In this document: positions 10,957 to 18,476 of the stretch, in pieces
Numbering within the stretch: position 1 is the stretch's first letter
Layout of the letters: every line of letters begins with the position of its first letter
DNA from: Leptospira paudalimensis
Lineage (GTDB): Bacteria > Spirochaetota > Leptospiria > Leptospirales > Leptospiraceae
Reading direction: 5' to 3'
Assembly: GCF_026151345.1 (NCBI RefSeq)
Contig: NZ_JAMQPR010000001.1
Span: 1,284,231 to 1,348,230 of the forward strand
Length of the DNA: 64,000 bases
The notes under the pieces: generated by a model
What the model saw: the letters and a program-made list of their open reading frames with translations, nothing else
Database searches by the model: none
What the model was told of the DNA's origin: nothing
Position numbers and translations under genes: made by a program

Positions 10957-10961
10957 TCATT
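10948..10961. repeat. Perfect 14-bp palindrome across two abutting stop codons
   Basis: AATGACTAGTCATT is its own reverse complement. It contains the TAG stop of the rightward PLD gene (10954-10956) and the TGA stop of the leftward small gene (10957-10959), which touch with no spacer. No T-run flanks it, so it is not a standard terminator. It could be chance produced by the two stops, or a protein site. Confidence 0.5.
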
Positions 10962-11142
10962 CCATTTTATCTTCAATGATAGGAACTAAAATTTTGGCGA
11001 TATCTTCTTGTAATTTCATGTAGTTATTGATTCCTAAATGTGTGATTTGTTTGTTCACATCATTTAACATCGTTTGTATGAGAAGGATTAGAGTGTGTTT
11101 TTTATCTTCGGGAAGTTTTGAATCATGGATCAAATCGGACAT
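10957..11142 (-). CDS. Small hypothetical protein (61 aa)
   Basis: A 61-residue hydrophilic, helix-rich protein (LPEDKKHTLILLIQTMLND, ending KILVPIIEDKME) without signal peptide or membrane segment. It fills the gap between the PLD gene and the MFS gene exactly: its stop abuts the PLD stop, and its ATG lies 43 bases from the MFS stop, in the same direction as the MFS gene. It could be the last gene of that minus-strand unit. No family is recognised. It is kept because it is compact, has a plausible composition and overlaps nothing. Confidence 0.6.
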   Translation of the reverse strand: MSDLIHDSKLPEDKKHTLILLIQTMLNDVNKQITHLGINNYMKLQEDIAKILVPIIEDKME

Positions 11143-11185
11143 GGCTTGTCCAATTTGTCATGGAAATGAGAATTTCCAAGCATTT

Positions 11186-12427
11186 TTAAACCCAGTTTTT
11201 TAGCTCCAGTTCTTTTAGTTTGGGTGCCATCCGATACGTAAACATCACAATGAGTACTGTCATCGTGGCTCCAAACACAACGGAACCAACTGTCCCTAAA
11301 AATTTAGCAGAAATACCAGATTCAAAGGCACCAATTTCATTGGAGGAACCAATAAACACTTTATTGATAGCACTCACTCTCCCACGCATATCTTCTGGAG
11401 TCATCGTTTGCATGATGGTCGAACGGACTACGACGGAAACACTATCAAATACACCTGACAAAAATAAAGCAAATAGGGAGAGATAAAAGGAGTGGGATAA
11501 ACCAAATACCAACATACAGATCCCGAATCCAAACACACAAGAGAGTAAAACTTTTCCCGATTTTTCAAGTGGTGGTTTGTAAGTTAGGTAGTAGGCCATA
11601 ATCAACGCACCAAAAGAAGGTGCTGCACGCAAATACCCAAGTCCTTCCGAACCAACGAATAAAATATCTTTTGCAAAAACGGGAAGTAAGGCAACGGCTC
11701 CGCCAAATAAAATAGCAAACATATCGAGTGCCATGGCACCTAACATGATTTCATTTTTTAAAACAAATTTTAAACCTTTGAGTAGGCTATCTTTTAGTGG
11801 TTCTTTGACTTTGGATTCTGGTAAACTACGTTTTTTAATCCAAAAGAATAACAAGAAGGGTAATCCAATACAAATGGAATCTAGTCCATAAGCCCAGTGG
11901 ATTCCAAAACTCCCATACACAATTCCACCAAGAGCAGGGCCAATCACAGCACCAGCCTGGAAAGATGTTCCCATCCAAGCAGCTGAATGAGGGTAATGTT
12001 CTCTTGGTACAAGTTGGGTAACAAAACTAAATATAGCAGGGGAGATAAACCCTCGAGCAATTCCAGAAACCAAGATCACTAAAAATATCGGATAGGCTTT
12101 ATAAGTTTCCAAGAGATAAAACAAAGGACCCGTAAATGCAAATAAGGTAAGGGAACAAACGAGTAAAAAAAACAAACAAACAACAATTATATTTCTTCGA
12201 TCCCTAAGGTCTGCTAGGTGGCCCGCATAAAGAGAGACAAGGATGGAGGGAATGGCTTCAAATAATCCAACAAGACCGAGATCCAAAACACTCCCTGTGA
12301 GTTCATAAACCTGCCAACCAACAATTGTTGCTTGGATATTGATCGCAAGGACCATAAAAAACCTTGCGACAATAAAAAACCGAAAGTCTTTATGTTGGAA
12401 AATGGCTAAAGAAAGATTTTTTTTCAT
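11186..12427 (-). CDS. Major facilitator superfamily transporter (EntS-like group)
   Basis: 413 residues with about 10-12 hydrophobic helices. Near the N-terminus is RFFMVLAINIQATIVGWQVYELT, broken by a cytoplasmic GHLADLRDRRNIIV loop, which is the conserved MFS loop 2-3 motif (G..aDr..rr). The second half contains DMRGRVSAINKVFIGSSNEIG, typical of the MFS_3/EntS group of efflux proteins. These are proton-driven inner-membrane exporters; the substrate is unknown. The ATG at 12427 is the only good start. It is 61 bases downstream of the OmpL47-like gene's stop, so it may share its transcript. Confidence 0.88.
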   Translation of the reverse strand: MKKNLSLAIFQHKDFRFFIVARFFMVLAINIQATIVGWQVYELTGSVLDLGLVGLFEAIPSILVSLYAGHLADLRDRRNIIVVCLFFLLVCSLTLFAFTGPLFYLLETYKAYPIFLVILVSGIARGFISPAIFSFVTQLVPREHYPHSAAWMGTSFQAGAVIGPALGGIVYGSFGIHWAYGLDSICIGLPFLLFFWIKKRSLPESKVKEPLKDSLLKGLKFVLKNEIMLGAMALDMFAILFGGAVALLPVFAKDILFVGSEGLGYLRAAPSFGALIMAYYLTYKPPLEKSGKVLLSCVFGFGICMLVFGLSHSFYLSLFALFLSGVFDSVSVVVRSTIMQTMTPEDMRGRVSAINKVFIGSSNEIGAFESGISAKFLGTVGSVVFGATMTVLIVMFTYRMAPKLKELELKNWV

Positions 12428-12488
12428 CTCTATTCAGCCAATGTTTTCCTACAAAATCAGGGTGCAATTCACAAATTGTGGACTAGGA

Positions 12489-13472
12489 TTAATTCGATTC
12501 ACTTCCCAATTGGAAATTTAAAGTTTTTACAGGTTCTTCATTTCCTACATGGTCCACTGCATAATAAAACAATTGGAAGGAACCTTTACATTCCGATTTT
12601 AAACCCAATACAGAAATATCCGTTGAAAAGGATTTAAATTCAGATTGGGGTCCTGATTGACAGGTGACCGAATACAGAATATCTTTGACTCCACTTCGAT
12701 TGTCTTTCGCTACCAATCGGATTGCAGAAGTTGGGGACAAAAAGTTCGTATTCCCTTTTCCTTTGGACATTGTACCCATCCACTCTACATTCGAAGTTGG
12801 TGGAATCGTATCTCGAATAAAATCTACAATTTGTATAGGTTCCTTGTTTCCCGCCATGTCCACAGAGAAGTAATATAATTTATATTCTCCTTCTTCTGTA
12901 AAAGGAATCGAAGCTAAGGACTTGGCAGAATTCCATTGACCATCATTCACTCGGTAACGAACTTCTGCAATTCCCGATGCATCATCAGTAGTTGATACAT
13001 AAATATGGTCTTTGGTTAAATACCGAGTCCCAACTTCCTTCTCTTTAACAATCACAAAACTATCATTAGAGATTACGGAGACTTGTTTTTTCGGGATTGG
13101 TTTTGGTTCAAAAGTTTTTTTGGTTACAAATTCTCTTGGAACAGACAAAGGAGAACCAGGGTCCACATTCGTAGAGAATACTTGGGTCCAAAATCCTTTT
13201 GCTCCATATTCACCTAACCTACGAACTCGAAAGTATTCGAAGTCATCTTTCGGAGTCACAGTGATTCGGTTCCCTTTGAACTGAATCACCTCTGGTGGTT
13301 TGGGCGCAATCGATGCTTCCGTTTCACTTGGTTTTTCTTGCCAAAGTTCCAATTCAAAATTGGCATCGGCTTCCGCATCAATGAGGATTCTTAATTCCCT
13401 TTTTGGTTTGGAATCTAAGGAACCAAAAATCAGTAATAATAAACTGAGGACTAAAGTTAATTTTTGTTTCAT
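12489..13472 (-). CDS. Exported protein with OmpL47-type beta repeats
   Basis: 327 residues with a cleavable signal peptide (QKLTLVLSLLLLIFGSLDS). The second half has two copies of a unit of about 90 residues seen in Leptospira OmpL47-type proteins. They read as a DDASGIAEVRYRVNDG...YYFSVDMAGNKEP block (about 160-215) and a DNRSGVKDILYSV...YYAVDHVGNEEP block (about 255-320). Such D.sG...i.Y..d and D..GN.e signatures mark Ig-like beta sandwiches in surface or periplasmic proteins. The start ATG has an AAGGGAT ribosome site. The upstream FecR-domain gene ends 7 bases before it, so the pair is an operon. The exact location and partner are unknown. Confidence 0.8.
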   Translation of the reverse strand: MKQKLTLVLSLLLLIFGSLDSKPKRELRILIDAEADANFELELWQEKPSETEASIAPKPPEVIQFKGNRITVTPKDDFEYFRVRRLGEYGAKGFWTQVFSTNVDPGSPLSVPREFVTKKTFEPKPIPKKQVSVISNDSFVIVKEKEVGTRYLTKDHIYVSTTDDASGIAEVRYRVNDGQWNSAKSLASIPFTEEGEYKLYYFSVDMAGNKEPIQIVDFIRDTIPPTSNVEWMGTMSKGKGNTNFLSPTSAIRLVAKDNRSGVKDILYSVTCQSGPQSEFKSFSTDISVLGLKSECKGSFQLFYYAVDHVGNEEPVKTLNFQLGSESN

Positions 13473-13479
13473 ATCCCTT

Positions 13480-14274
13480 CTATTCTTCTTTGATACGAGG
13501 TGCTTCTGGAATTTTATAAGGTTGTACAGGTGACTTTCCTTTTTCGACGAAGGTTGCCATTCCTTGTGTGAGTTCTACTGTTTTCCCTTGAGCATTTACA
13601 TCCACAACACCTTCAAAACAAGAGATCGTGGAACTTAATTTTTCATCGAGTTCTACACGAAACTCAGTCCCTCTCACACCGGCAGTTGAAGAAGGGCTAA
13701 CAATATTGAATTTATGATTGGCAGTTGGTGGATCACTTTTAGTCACTTTTGCATCGAGGCTTCCTTTAAAGAGAGCCACTGTAACAGGACCACCTTTTTT
13801 CTCTTCACCTCTTACTTCAAAATGGCTATTGTTTAAGATGCGAACCATTCCTACTTGGTTGATGTGGATGTCCGTTTTTCCTTTTCCATTGGTGCGGATT
13901 TGGTCATTCGGATGTAATTCTTGTCCAAGTTTGAGAGGAGCCCAAGGTCCTTTTCCGGCAGTTCCATTCCATTCCACTTGTCCCATCACAAATTCCGTCA
14001 CACCTACAACTGCCTTTCTTAAAAAAACAGGCACCACAAGTGAAAGACCTGGTTTGATCAAATCAGGATTTGGGATTTTATTGTATTTCAGAAGTTCTGG
14101 CCAACGTTTCGGATCGGATAGGTGGCGTTCCGAAATGAGAGAAAGAGTTTCTCCCTTTTGGACGGTGATGGTAATGGGTTCCAATGCCGCTTCTGGTTCT
14201 GCCATCACTGGGAATTGGCATAACATTATGATAAGTACTAGGATAGTGTGTACGATGGACTTTCTCATATACAT
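13480..14274 (-). CDS. Exported LysM plus FecR-domain protein
   Basis: 264 residues: signal peptide (IVHTILVLIIMLCQFPVMA), a LysM module at about 33-85 (ITVQKGETLSLISERH...LIKPGLSLVVP), then a FecR-type beta domain (about 95-245; DQIRTNGKGKTDIHI, GVRGTEFRVEL). LysM binds peptidoglycan glycans. FecR domains usually belong to membrane anti-sigma regulators, but here there is no transmembrane helix after the signal peptide and no sigma factor nearby, so a periplasmic structural or sensing role is more likely. ATG 14274 and an in-frame ATG 14268 are both served by a GAGAGAG ribosome site. It is co-directional with the OmpL47-like gene. Confidence 0.87.
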   Translation of the reverse strand: MYMRKSIVHTILVLIIMLCQFPVMAEPEAALEPITITVQKGETLSLISERHLSDPKRWPELLKYNKIPNPDLIKPGLSLVVPVFLRKAVVGVTEFVMGQVEWNGTAGKGPWAPLKLGQELHPNDQIRTNGKGKTDIHINQVGMVRILNNSHFEVRGEEKKGGPVTVALFKGSLDAKVTKSDPPTANHKFNIVSPSSTAGVRGTEFRVELDEKLSSTISCFEGVVDVNAQGKTVELTQGMATFVEKGKSPVQPYKIPEAPRIKEE

Positions 14275-14426
14275 ACTCTCTCAAACTTCTGTTTAAATTT
14301 CCAGCGATTTCGTAAATCTTGGGGATTTTTCTAAACGAAGTTTTCCATCAAAGCATTCGAATGATCTAAAGAATCGAACCATAATTTCCGAATCCAATGA
14401 AAATGTATCCTTATCAAAGTTAGTTT

Positions 14427-15026
14427 TTAACCTTCTTGTAAAAAATAAATTCCAAGTGCTGCCGCCATATGGGGGTGATGGATTGTTCCATCAAGTAACA
14501 GTCGTTTGACTTCGTCTGGAGATTTCAAAACGATTTCAATGTCTTCTCCTTCATCAAACTCAACATTGTGGAGTTGTTCCACATCATAGGCTACGTAAGA
14601 ATACGACCAGTTGGTGAACATTGCCGGATTGCCAGAAAATTTTGACAATAATTTGATTTTCTTCGGGTCTGTCGCATAACCTGTTTCTTCTCGTAACTCT
14701 CGAATGACGGATGTTAGTTCACTATCTGGTCCTTCTTCATCCACAATACCACCTGGAATTTCTAAACTGTCTTCACCTATCCCATGTCTGTATTGTTTGA
14801 TGAGTAAAATTTCACCAGATTTGGTGACGGGAACCACATTCACCCAGTTTTTGGATTTTAATACATAATAGGTTTTTTCTTGTTCCGAACGTGGCAGTTT
14901 GATATCGAAAGATGCCAGAGTGTAAATGGGAGTAGGGAATAGGTCTTTCCAATTTTTTCGTTCTTTCAATTGATTTCGTTCCTTAGATTCAGTTTGGTGC
15001 CACCTCCAATCCAATCTTGTGTTCAA
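14427..15026 (-). CDS. Nudix hydrolase, ADP-ribose pyrophosphatase type
   Basis: 199 residues. The Nudix box is visible as a GGIVDEEG lead followed by RELREETGY, with one extra residue in the first half compared with the textbook spacing. The flanking sequence (VPVTKSGEILLIKQYRHGIG before, LSKFSGNPAMFTNWSYSYVA after) resembles the ADP-ribose/NDP-sugar pyrophosphatase group. Such enzymes hydrolyse nucleoside-diphosphate sugars in the cytosol with Mg2+. No signal peptide. It faces away from the GST-like gene, with a 75-bp divergent gap. Confidence 0.88.
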   Translation of the reverse strand: MNTRLDWRWHQTESKERNQLKERKNWKDLFPTPIYTLASFDIKLPRSEQEKTYYVLKSKNWVNVVPVTKSGEILLIKQYRHGIGEDSLEIPGGIVDEEGPDSELTSVIRELREETGYATDPKKIKLLSKFSGNPAMFTNWSYSYVAYDVEQLHNVEFDEGEDIEIVLKSPDEVKRLLLDGTIHHPHMAAALGIYFLQEG

Positions 15027-15101
15027 AGGATTGACTAGCTTTTTTTAGAAGTTCCAATCTTACTCCTTGCTAGAAGAAGCATAGTTTGAAAACCTTTCCT
15101 T

Positions 15102-15698
15102 ATGAAATTATACGGTAGCATCACTTCCCCTTATGTCAGACGCATTCGTTTCCTCTGTTTAGAACTCGGGATTCCTTTCCAACTCGTTGATACGATGACA
15201 GAATCTGGGCAAAAAGAACTCAGGGAAAAAAACCCATTATGGAAAGTGCCTTACTTAGAAACGGACGACGTCAAAATTTGGGATAGCCACACCATCACTG
15301 ATTATATTTTGGATACAAAAGGACCTGGTAAGTTTCGTCCCAAAACAGGTGACCATTTTTACCGAGAGGCAAATCTACTCACAGCCATTGACCAAGCTCT
15401 CGACAATGCCATTCTCCTCTTTTATTTGAATAAGGAGGGGATCAAACCGGATGCCGCTCCTTACCTAACTAAAAATGCACTTCGGATCAGTTCTATTTTG
15501 GAATTCATCAAACGGGAGTTAAGTGGTAACCATTTCTTTTCCGATGGCAAAGTGGGTTTATCTGAGATCGCACTATATTCCACTTTGGATTGGATGCGGT
15601 TTCGTTCCGTTTTGCCGATTTTGGAAGAGGAAATTTTTGTCAATTTTCTGAATTTCCATGGACCAAACAAATCTTGGATGGAAACGGCACCTAAGTAA
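15102..15698 (+). CDS. Glutathione S-transferase family protein
   Basis: 198 residues. The N-terminal half is a thioredoxin-like GST fold (KLYGSITSPYVRRIRFLCLELGI, then KNPLWKVPYLETDDVKIWDSHTI with the cis-proline VP and the glutathione-contacting DS pair). The C-terminal half is helical (about 85-190), as expected of the GST_C domain. It probably binds glutathione or a similar thiol in the cytosol; the substrate is unknown. It lies 46 bases upstream of the helicase gene and may be co-transcribed with it. Confidence 0.85.
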   Translation: MKLYGSITSPYVRRIRFLCLELGIPFQLVDTMTESGQKELREKNPLWKVPYLETDDVKIWDSHTITDYILDTKGPGKFRPKTGDHFYREANLLTAIDQALDNAILLFYLNKEGIKPDAAPYLTKNALRISSILEFIKRELSGNHFFSDGKVGLSEIALYSTLDWMRFRSVLPILEEEIFVNFLNFHGPNKSWMETAPK

Positions 15699-15744
15699 AC
15701 TTCCCAAACCTTTTTTACTCGACCCCATTTGATTTCACTGGATT

Positions 15745-17781
15745 ATGTCCCTTACTGGACTCCCTATGAAATTGAATGCGGCACAAATGGAAGCTGTTTC
15801 CACCATCCAAGGTCCCCTTCTTGTTTTTGCAGGAGCAGGGTCAGGGAAAACCCGCGTCATTACCAACCGGATCGCCCATATGGTGGAGGGAGTCAAAATC
15901 CCAGCGAGTAAAATCGTCGCTCTCTCTTTTACCAATAAAAGTGCAAAGGAAATGGCGGAACGTCTGCGAAAGATGGTTCCAAGGGAAAAACTGAAAGGGA
16001 TCACACTTTCTACCTTCCATTCGTTAGGCCTAAAGATCCTAAAAGAACACATCACAAAACTAGGTTACAACGAAACGTTTTTACTCTTTAACGGGACTGA
16101 CCAAGAAGCATTTGTTTCCGACCTCCTAAAATCCAAACGCTTGGATCCCAAAAAAGTTCCCCCGAAAGAAATCCTGCGACGTATCTCGTATGCTAAAAAT
16201 ACACAAGTCCACCCCAAGGACAATGGCCTCACAGGTGAGTTTGATTTAGTAGCTGCTGAAGTTTTTTCCCTGTATGAAGAGGGACTCAAAGAAAAAAATG
16301 CCATCGACTTTGACGATTTGATTTTACTTCCCAAACGGCTGTTAGCTGAATTTCCTGAAATTGCAGCCTATTACCAAAGGAAACACGAATACTTCCTTGT
16401 GGATGAATTCCAAGACACAAACCAACTCCAATATGAATTTTTATCTCTCTTTCGTGGGAACAGTGATAACCTTTGTGTGGTAGGTGACGATGACCAAAGT
16501 ATCTATGCTTTCCGCGGATCCAATGTGCAACTCATCCTCAATTTTGAAAGGGAATTCCCTCATGCGAAAGTGGTGAGGTTACTTGAAAATTATAGGTCAA
16601 CATCACTCATCATCCAAGCAGCAAACTCTCTCATTCAAAATAATAAAGGCAGAAAGGAAAAAACCTTGTACAGCCGGATCCCTTCCGCCGAACGAGTGGA
16701 ATACTATGAAACTGCGGATGAAAGGGAAGAGGCCATCTTCGTCGCAGGGCGAATCCAAACCTTACTCATCAAAAATGAATTTAAGGGAAAAGAAATTGCC
16801 ATCCTCTTTCGTACGAACTTCCAATCACGACCCTTTGAAGAGGAACTTCGTAACCGTAGTATCCCTTACAAAGTAGTGGGTGGTTATAATTTTTTTGATC
16901 GGAAGGAAATCCGCGATTGTATTTCTTACCTTCGTTACGTGGCAAACCCAAAGGATGATTATTCCCTCCTTCGCATCATCAACTACCCAAAACGGGGGAT
17001 TGGTCCAGGAACCATGCAAAAACTCCAGGAAGAAGCCTTTACCCACAAACTCTCATTGTATGAAATCTTCCATAAAATGATTGAGAGTCCCGACTATTTG
17101 CCCGAAGTAAAGGCTAAGGTCAGACAAGAAATTTACCAATTTGTGGAACTGGTGGATGCTTTCAAAAAGAAGTTTGCCATGTCTCCGAAACTAGCTCCAG
17201 TCCTTCGGGAAATGATCACCCAGATTGGCTTCGAACGGGAAATTTCCATGGAAGAGACCGAAGAGAAGGTGGTCAAAGCCCGGATCTATAATTTGAGTGA
17301 ACTTGTGAACATGTTGTCCTTTTTTGAAGAAGAAGAAGGCAGGGAAGGGAAGGCCACGATTTTTGACTTCCTACAAAGGTTAGTCCTCCTTATGGAAGAC
17401 GAACCGAAAGAAGATGAAGAGGACAGGCGGGTGCAACTCCTCACCATGCACCAGTCCAAAGGACTCGAATACGATTTAGTATTTTTAGTGGGACTTGAAG
17501 AGGGAATTTTACCGAACTCACGTGTTATAGAAGAAGAAGGGGAAGTGGTCGATGAAGAACGACGCCTTCTCTACGTGGGTATGACTCGCCCAAGGCGAAA
17601 ATTGTACTTGACTTCGGCTCGTACAAGACGCAAATTTGGGGAGCAAATCGAGAGTGCCCCCTCTCGGTTTTTAAACGAGCTGTCTCAGGACGCTGTTCTT
17701 TTTTTCCCAATGGAAACGAAGGATAGAGACACGGAAACTAAGAATTTCTTAGAGGAATTAGACAAACTAAAGGTAGGCTAA
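15745..17781 (+). CDS. UvrD/Rep/PcrA-type ATP-dependent DNA helicase
   Basis: 678 residues, all superfamily 1A motifs in order: Walker A AGAGSGKT (29-36), motif II DEFQDTN (about 220), motif III VVGDDDQSIYAFRGSN, motif V TMHQSKGLEYDLVFLVGLEEG, and motif VI EERRLLYVGMTRPRRKL. It unwinds DNA 3' to 5' in repair, replication restart or displacement of bound proteins. It is slightly shorter than PcrA/UvrD and lacks most of their C-terminal extension, so Rep-like is equally possible. ATG 15766 is a possible shorter start. The TAA shares a base with the ATG of the next gene. Confidence 0.94.
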   Translation: MSLTGLPMKLNAAQMEAVSTIQGPLLVFAGAGSGKTRVITNRIAHMVEGVKIPASKIVALSFTNKSAKEMAERLRKMVPREKLKGITLSTFHSLGLKILKEHITKLGYNETFLLFNGTDQEAFVSDLLKSKRLDPKKVPPKEILRRISYAKNTQVHPKDNGLTGEFDLVAAEVFSLYEEGLKEKNAIDFDDLILLPKRLLAEFPEIAAYYQRKHEYFLVDEFQDTNQLQYEFLSLFRGNSDNLCVVGDDDQSIYAFRGSNVQLILNFEREFPHAKVVRLLENYRSTSLIIQAANSLIQNNKGRKEKTLYSRIPSAERVEYYETADEREEAIFVAGRIQTLLIKNEFKGKEIAILFRTNFQSRPFEEELRNRSIPYKVVGGYNFFDRKEIRDCISYLRYVANPKDDYSLLRIINYPKRGIGPGTMQKLQEEAFTHKLSLYEIFHKMIESPDYLPEVKAKVRQEIYQFVELVDAFKKKFAMSPKLAPVLREMITQIGFEREISMEETEEKVVKARIYNLSELVNMLSFFEEEEGREGKATIFDFLQRLVLLMEDEPKEDEEDRRVQLLTMHQSKGLEYDLVFLVGLEEGILPNSRVIEEEGEVVDEERRLLYVGMTRPRRKLYLTSARTRRKFGEQIESAPSRFLNELSQDAVLFFPMETKDRDTETKNFLEELDKLKVG

Positions 17782-18470
17782 TGAAATCGATTCTCCCACT
17801 CACCCTCCTATTGTTGGTAGTGGCATTTGAAAATTGCGCATCAAACAAGGAAACCATCCGCCCAGGAGTTTCCAAAATCAACACAGGGTCTCATTTGGCC
17901 CAAATCGAAGCAATCGATGCTGATCTCAAATCCTCTACACTATCTGACGAATCCCGTGACAAATTAATCATCAAAAAGGGAAAGTTATTACTCGATTTAG
18001 GTCGTTATGAAGAAACGATCACAACCCTCAACCAAGTGAACCAGGCAAAAGCAAATCCTGTGCAATTGTCTGAGTGGAATTTGGCAATGGGAAAAGCCTA
18101 TATTGGAAAAAACGAATATAGCAAAGCTATCCAATTCTTAAACCAATCGGAAAAACTCGATAAAAACACGAACCTAATGGAACGTAAAAAACTTGTGGTG
18201 CAATCCCTTGTGGCAGAAAGAGAGTATTACCCAGCACTTGCGACTCTTACCAAAACCTATACAAAAGGGAATCAGAAAAAAGACGAATTCTATTATGAAA
18301 CGGCTGCAAAGACCTATCTCAAAATGGGTTTCGAATACAAAAACACTGGTTTTTACCAAAAAGGATTACAAGTAGCAAACCTTGGTTTGGAAGAATTTCC
18401 AAACAATGAAACCTTAAAGTCCATTCAAAAAGAATGTTTGGAAGTGTTACAGCCGGAGGGCAAACTCTAA
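17781..18470 (+). CDS. TPR-repeat lipoprotein
   Basis: 229 residues starting inside the helicase stop (TAATG). The signal peptide ends in a FENC lipobox-like sequence. The remainder is helical with tetratricopeptide character: LGRYEETITTLNQV, MGKAYIGKNEYSKAIQFLNQSEKLDKN and LKMGFEYKNTGFYQKGLQVANLGLEEFPNN. TPR lipoproteins scaffold envelope complexes such as assembly or secretion machines. The partner is unknown, though the following AsmA-like gene six bases away suggests an outer-membrane biogenesis context. Confidence 0.87.
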   Translation: MKSILPLTLLLLVVAFENCASNKETIRPGVSKINTGSHLAQIEAIDADLKSSTLSDESRDKLIIKKGKLLLDLGRYEETITTLNQVNQAKANPVQLSEWNLAMGKAYIGKNEYSKAIQFLNQSEKLDKNTNLMERKKLVVQSLVAEREYYPALATLTKTYTKGNQKKDEFYYETAAKTYLKMGFEYKNTGFYQKGLQVANLGLEEFPNNETLKSIQKECLEVLQPEGKL

Positions 18471-18476
18471 GATTTT

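Noticed and set aside
13718..14296. 192-codon open frame on the plus strand
   Set aside because: It is wholly antisense to the LysM-FecR gene, has no ribosome site, and its sequence lacks any domain-like pattern.
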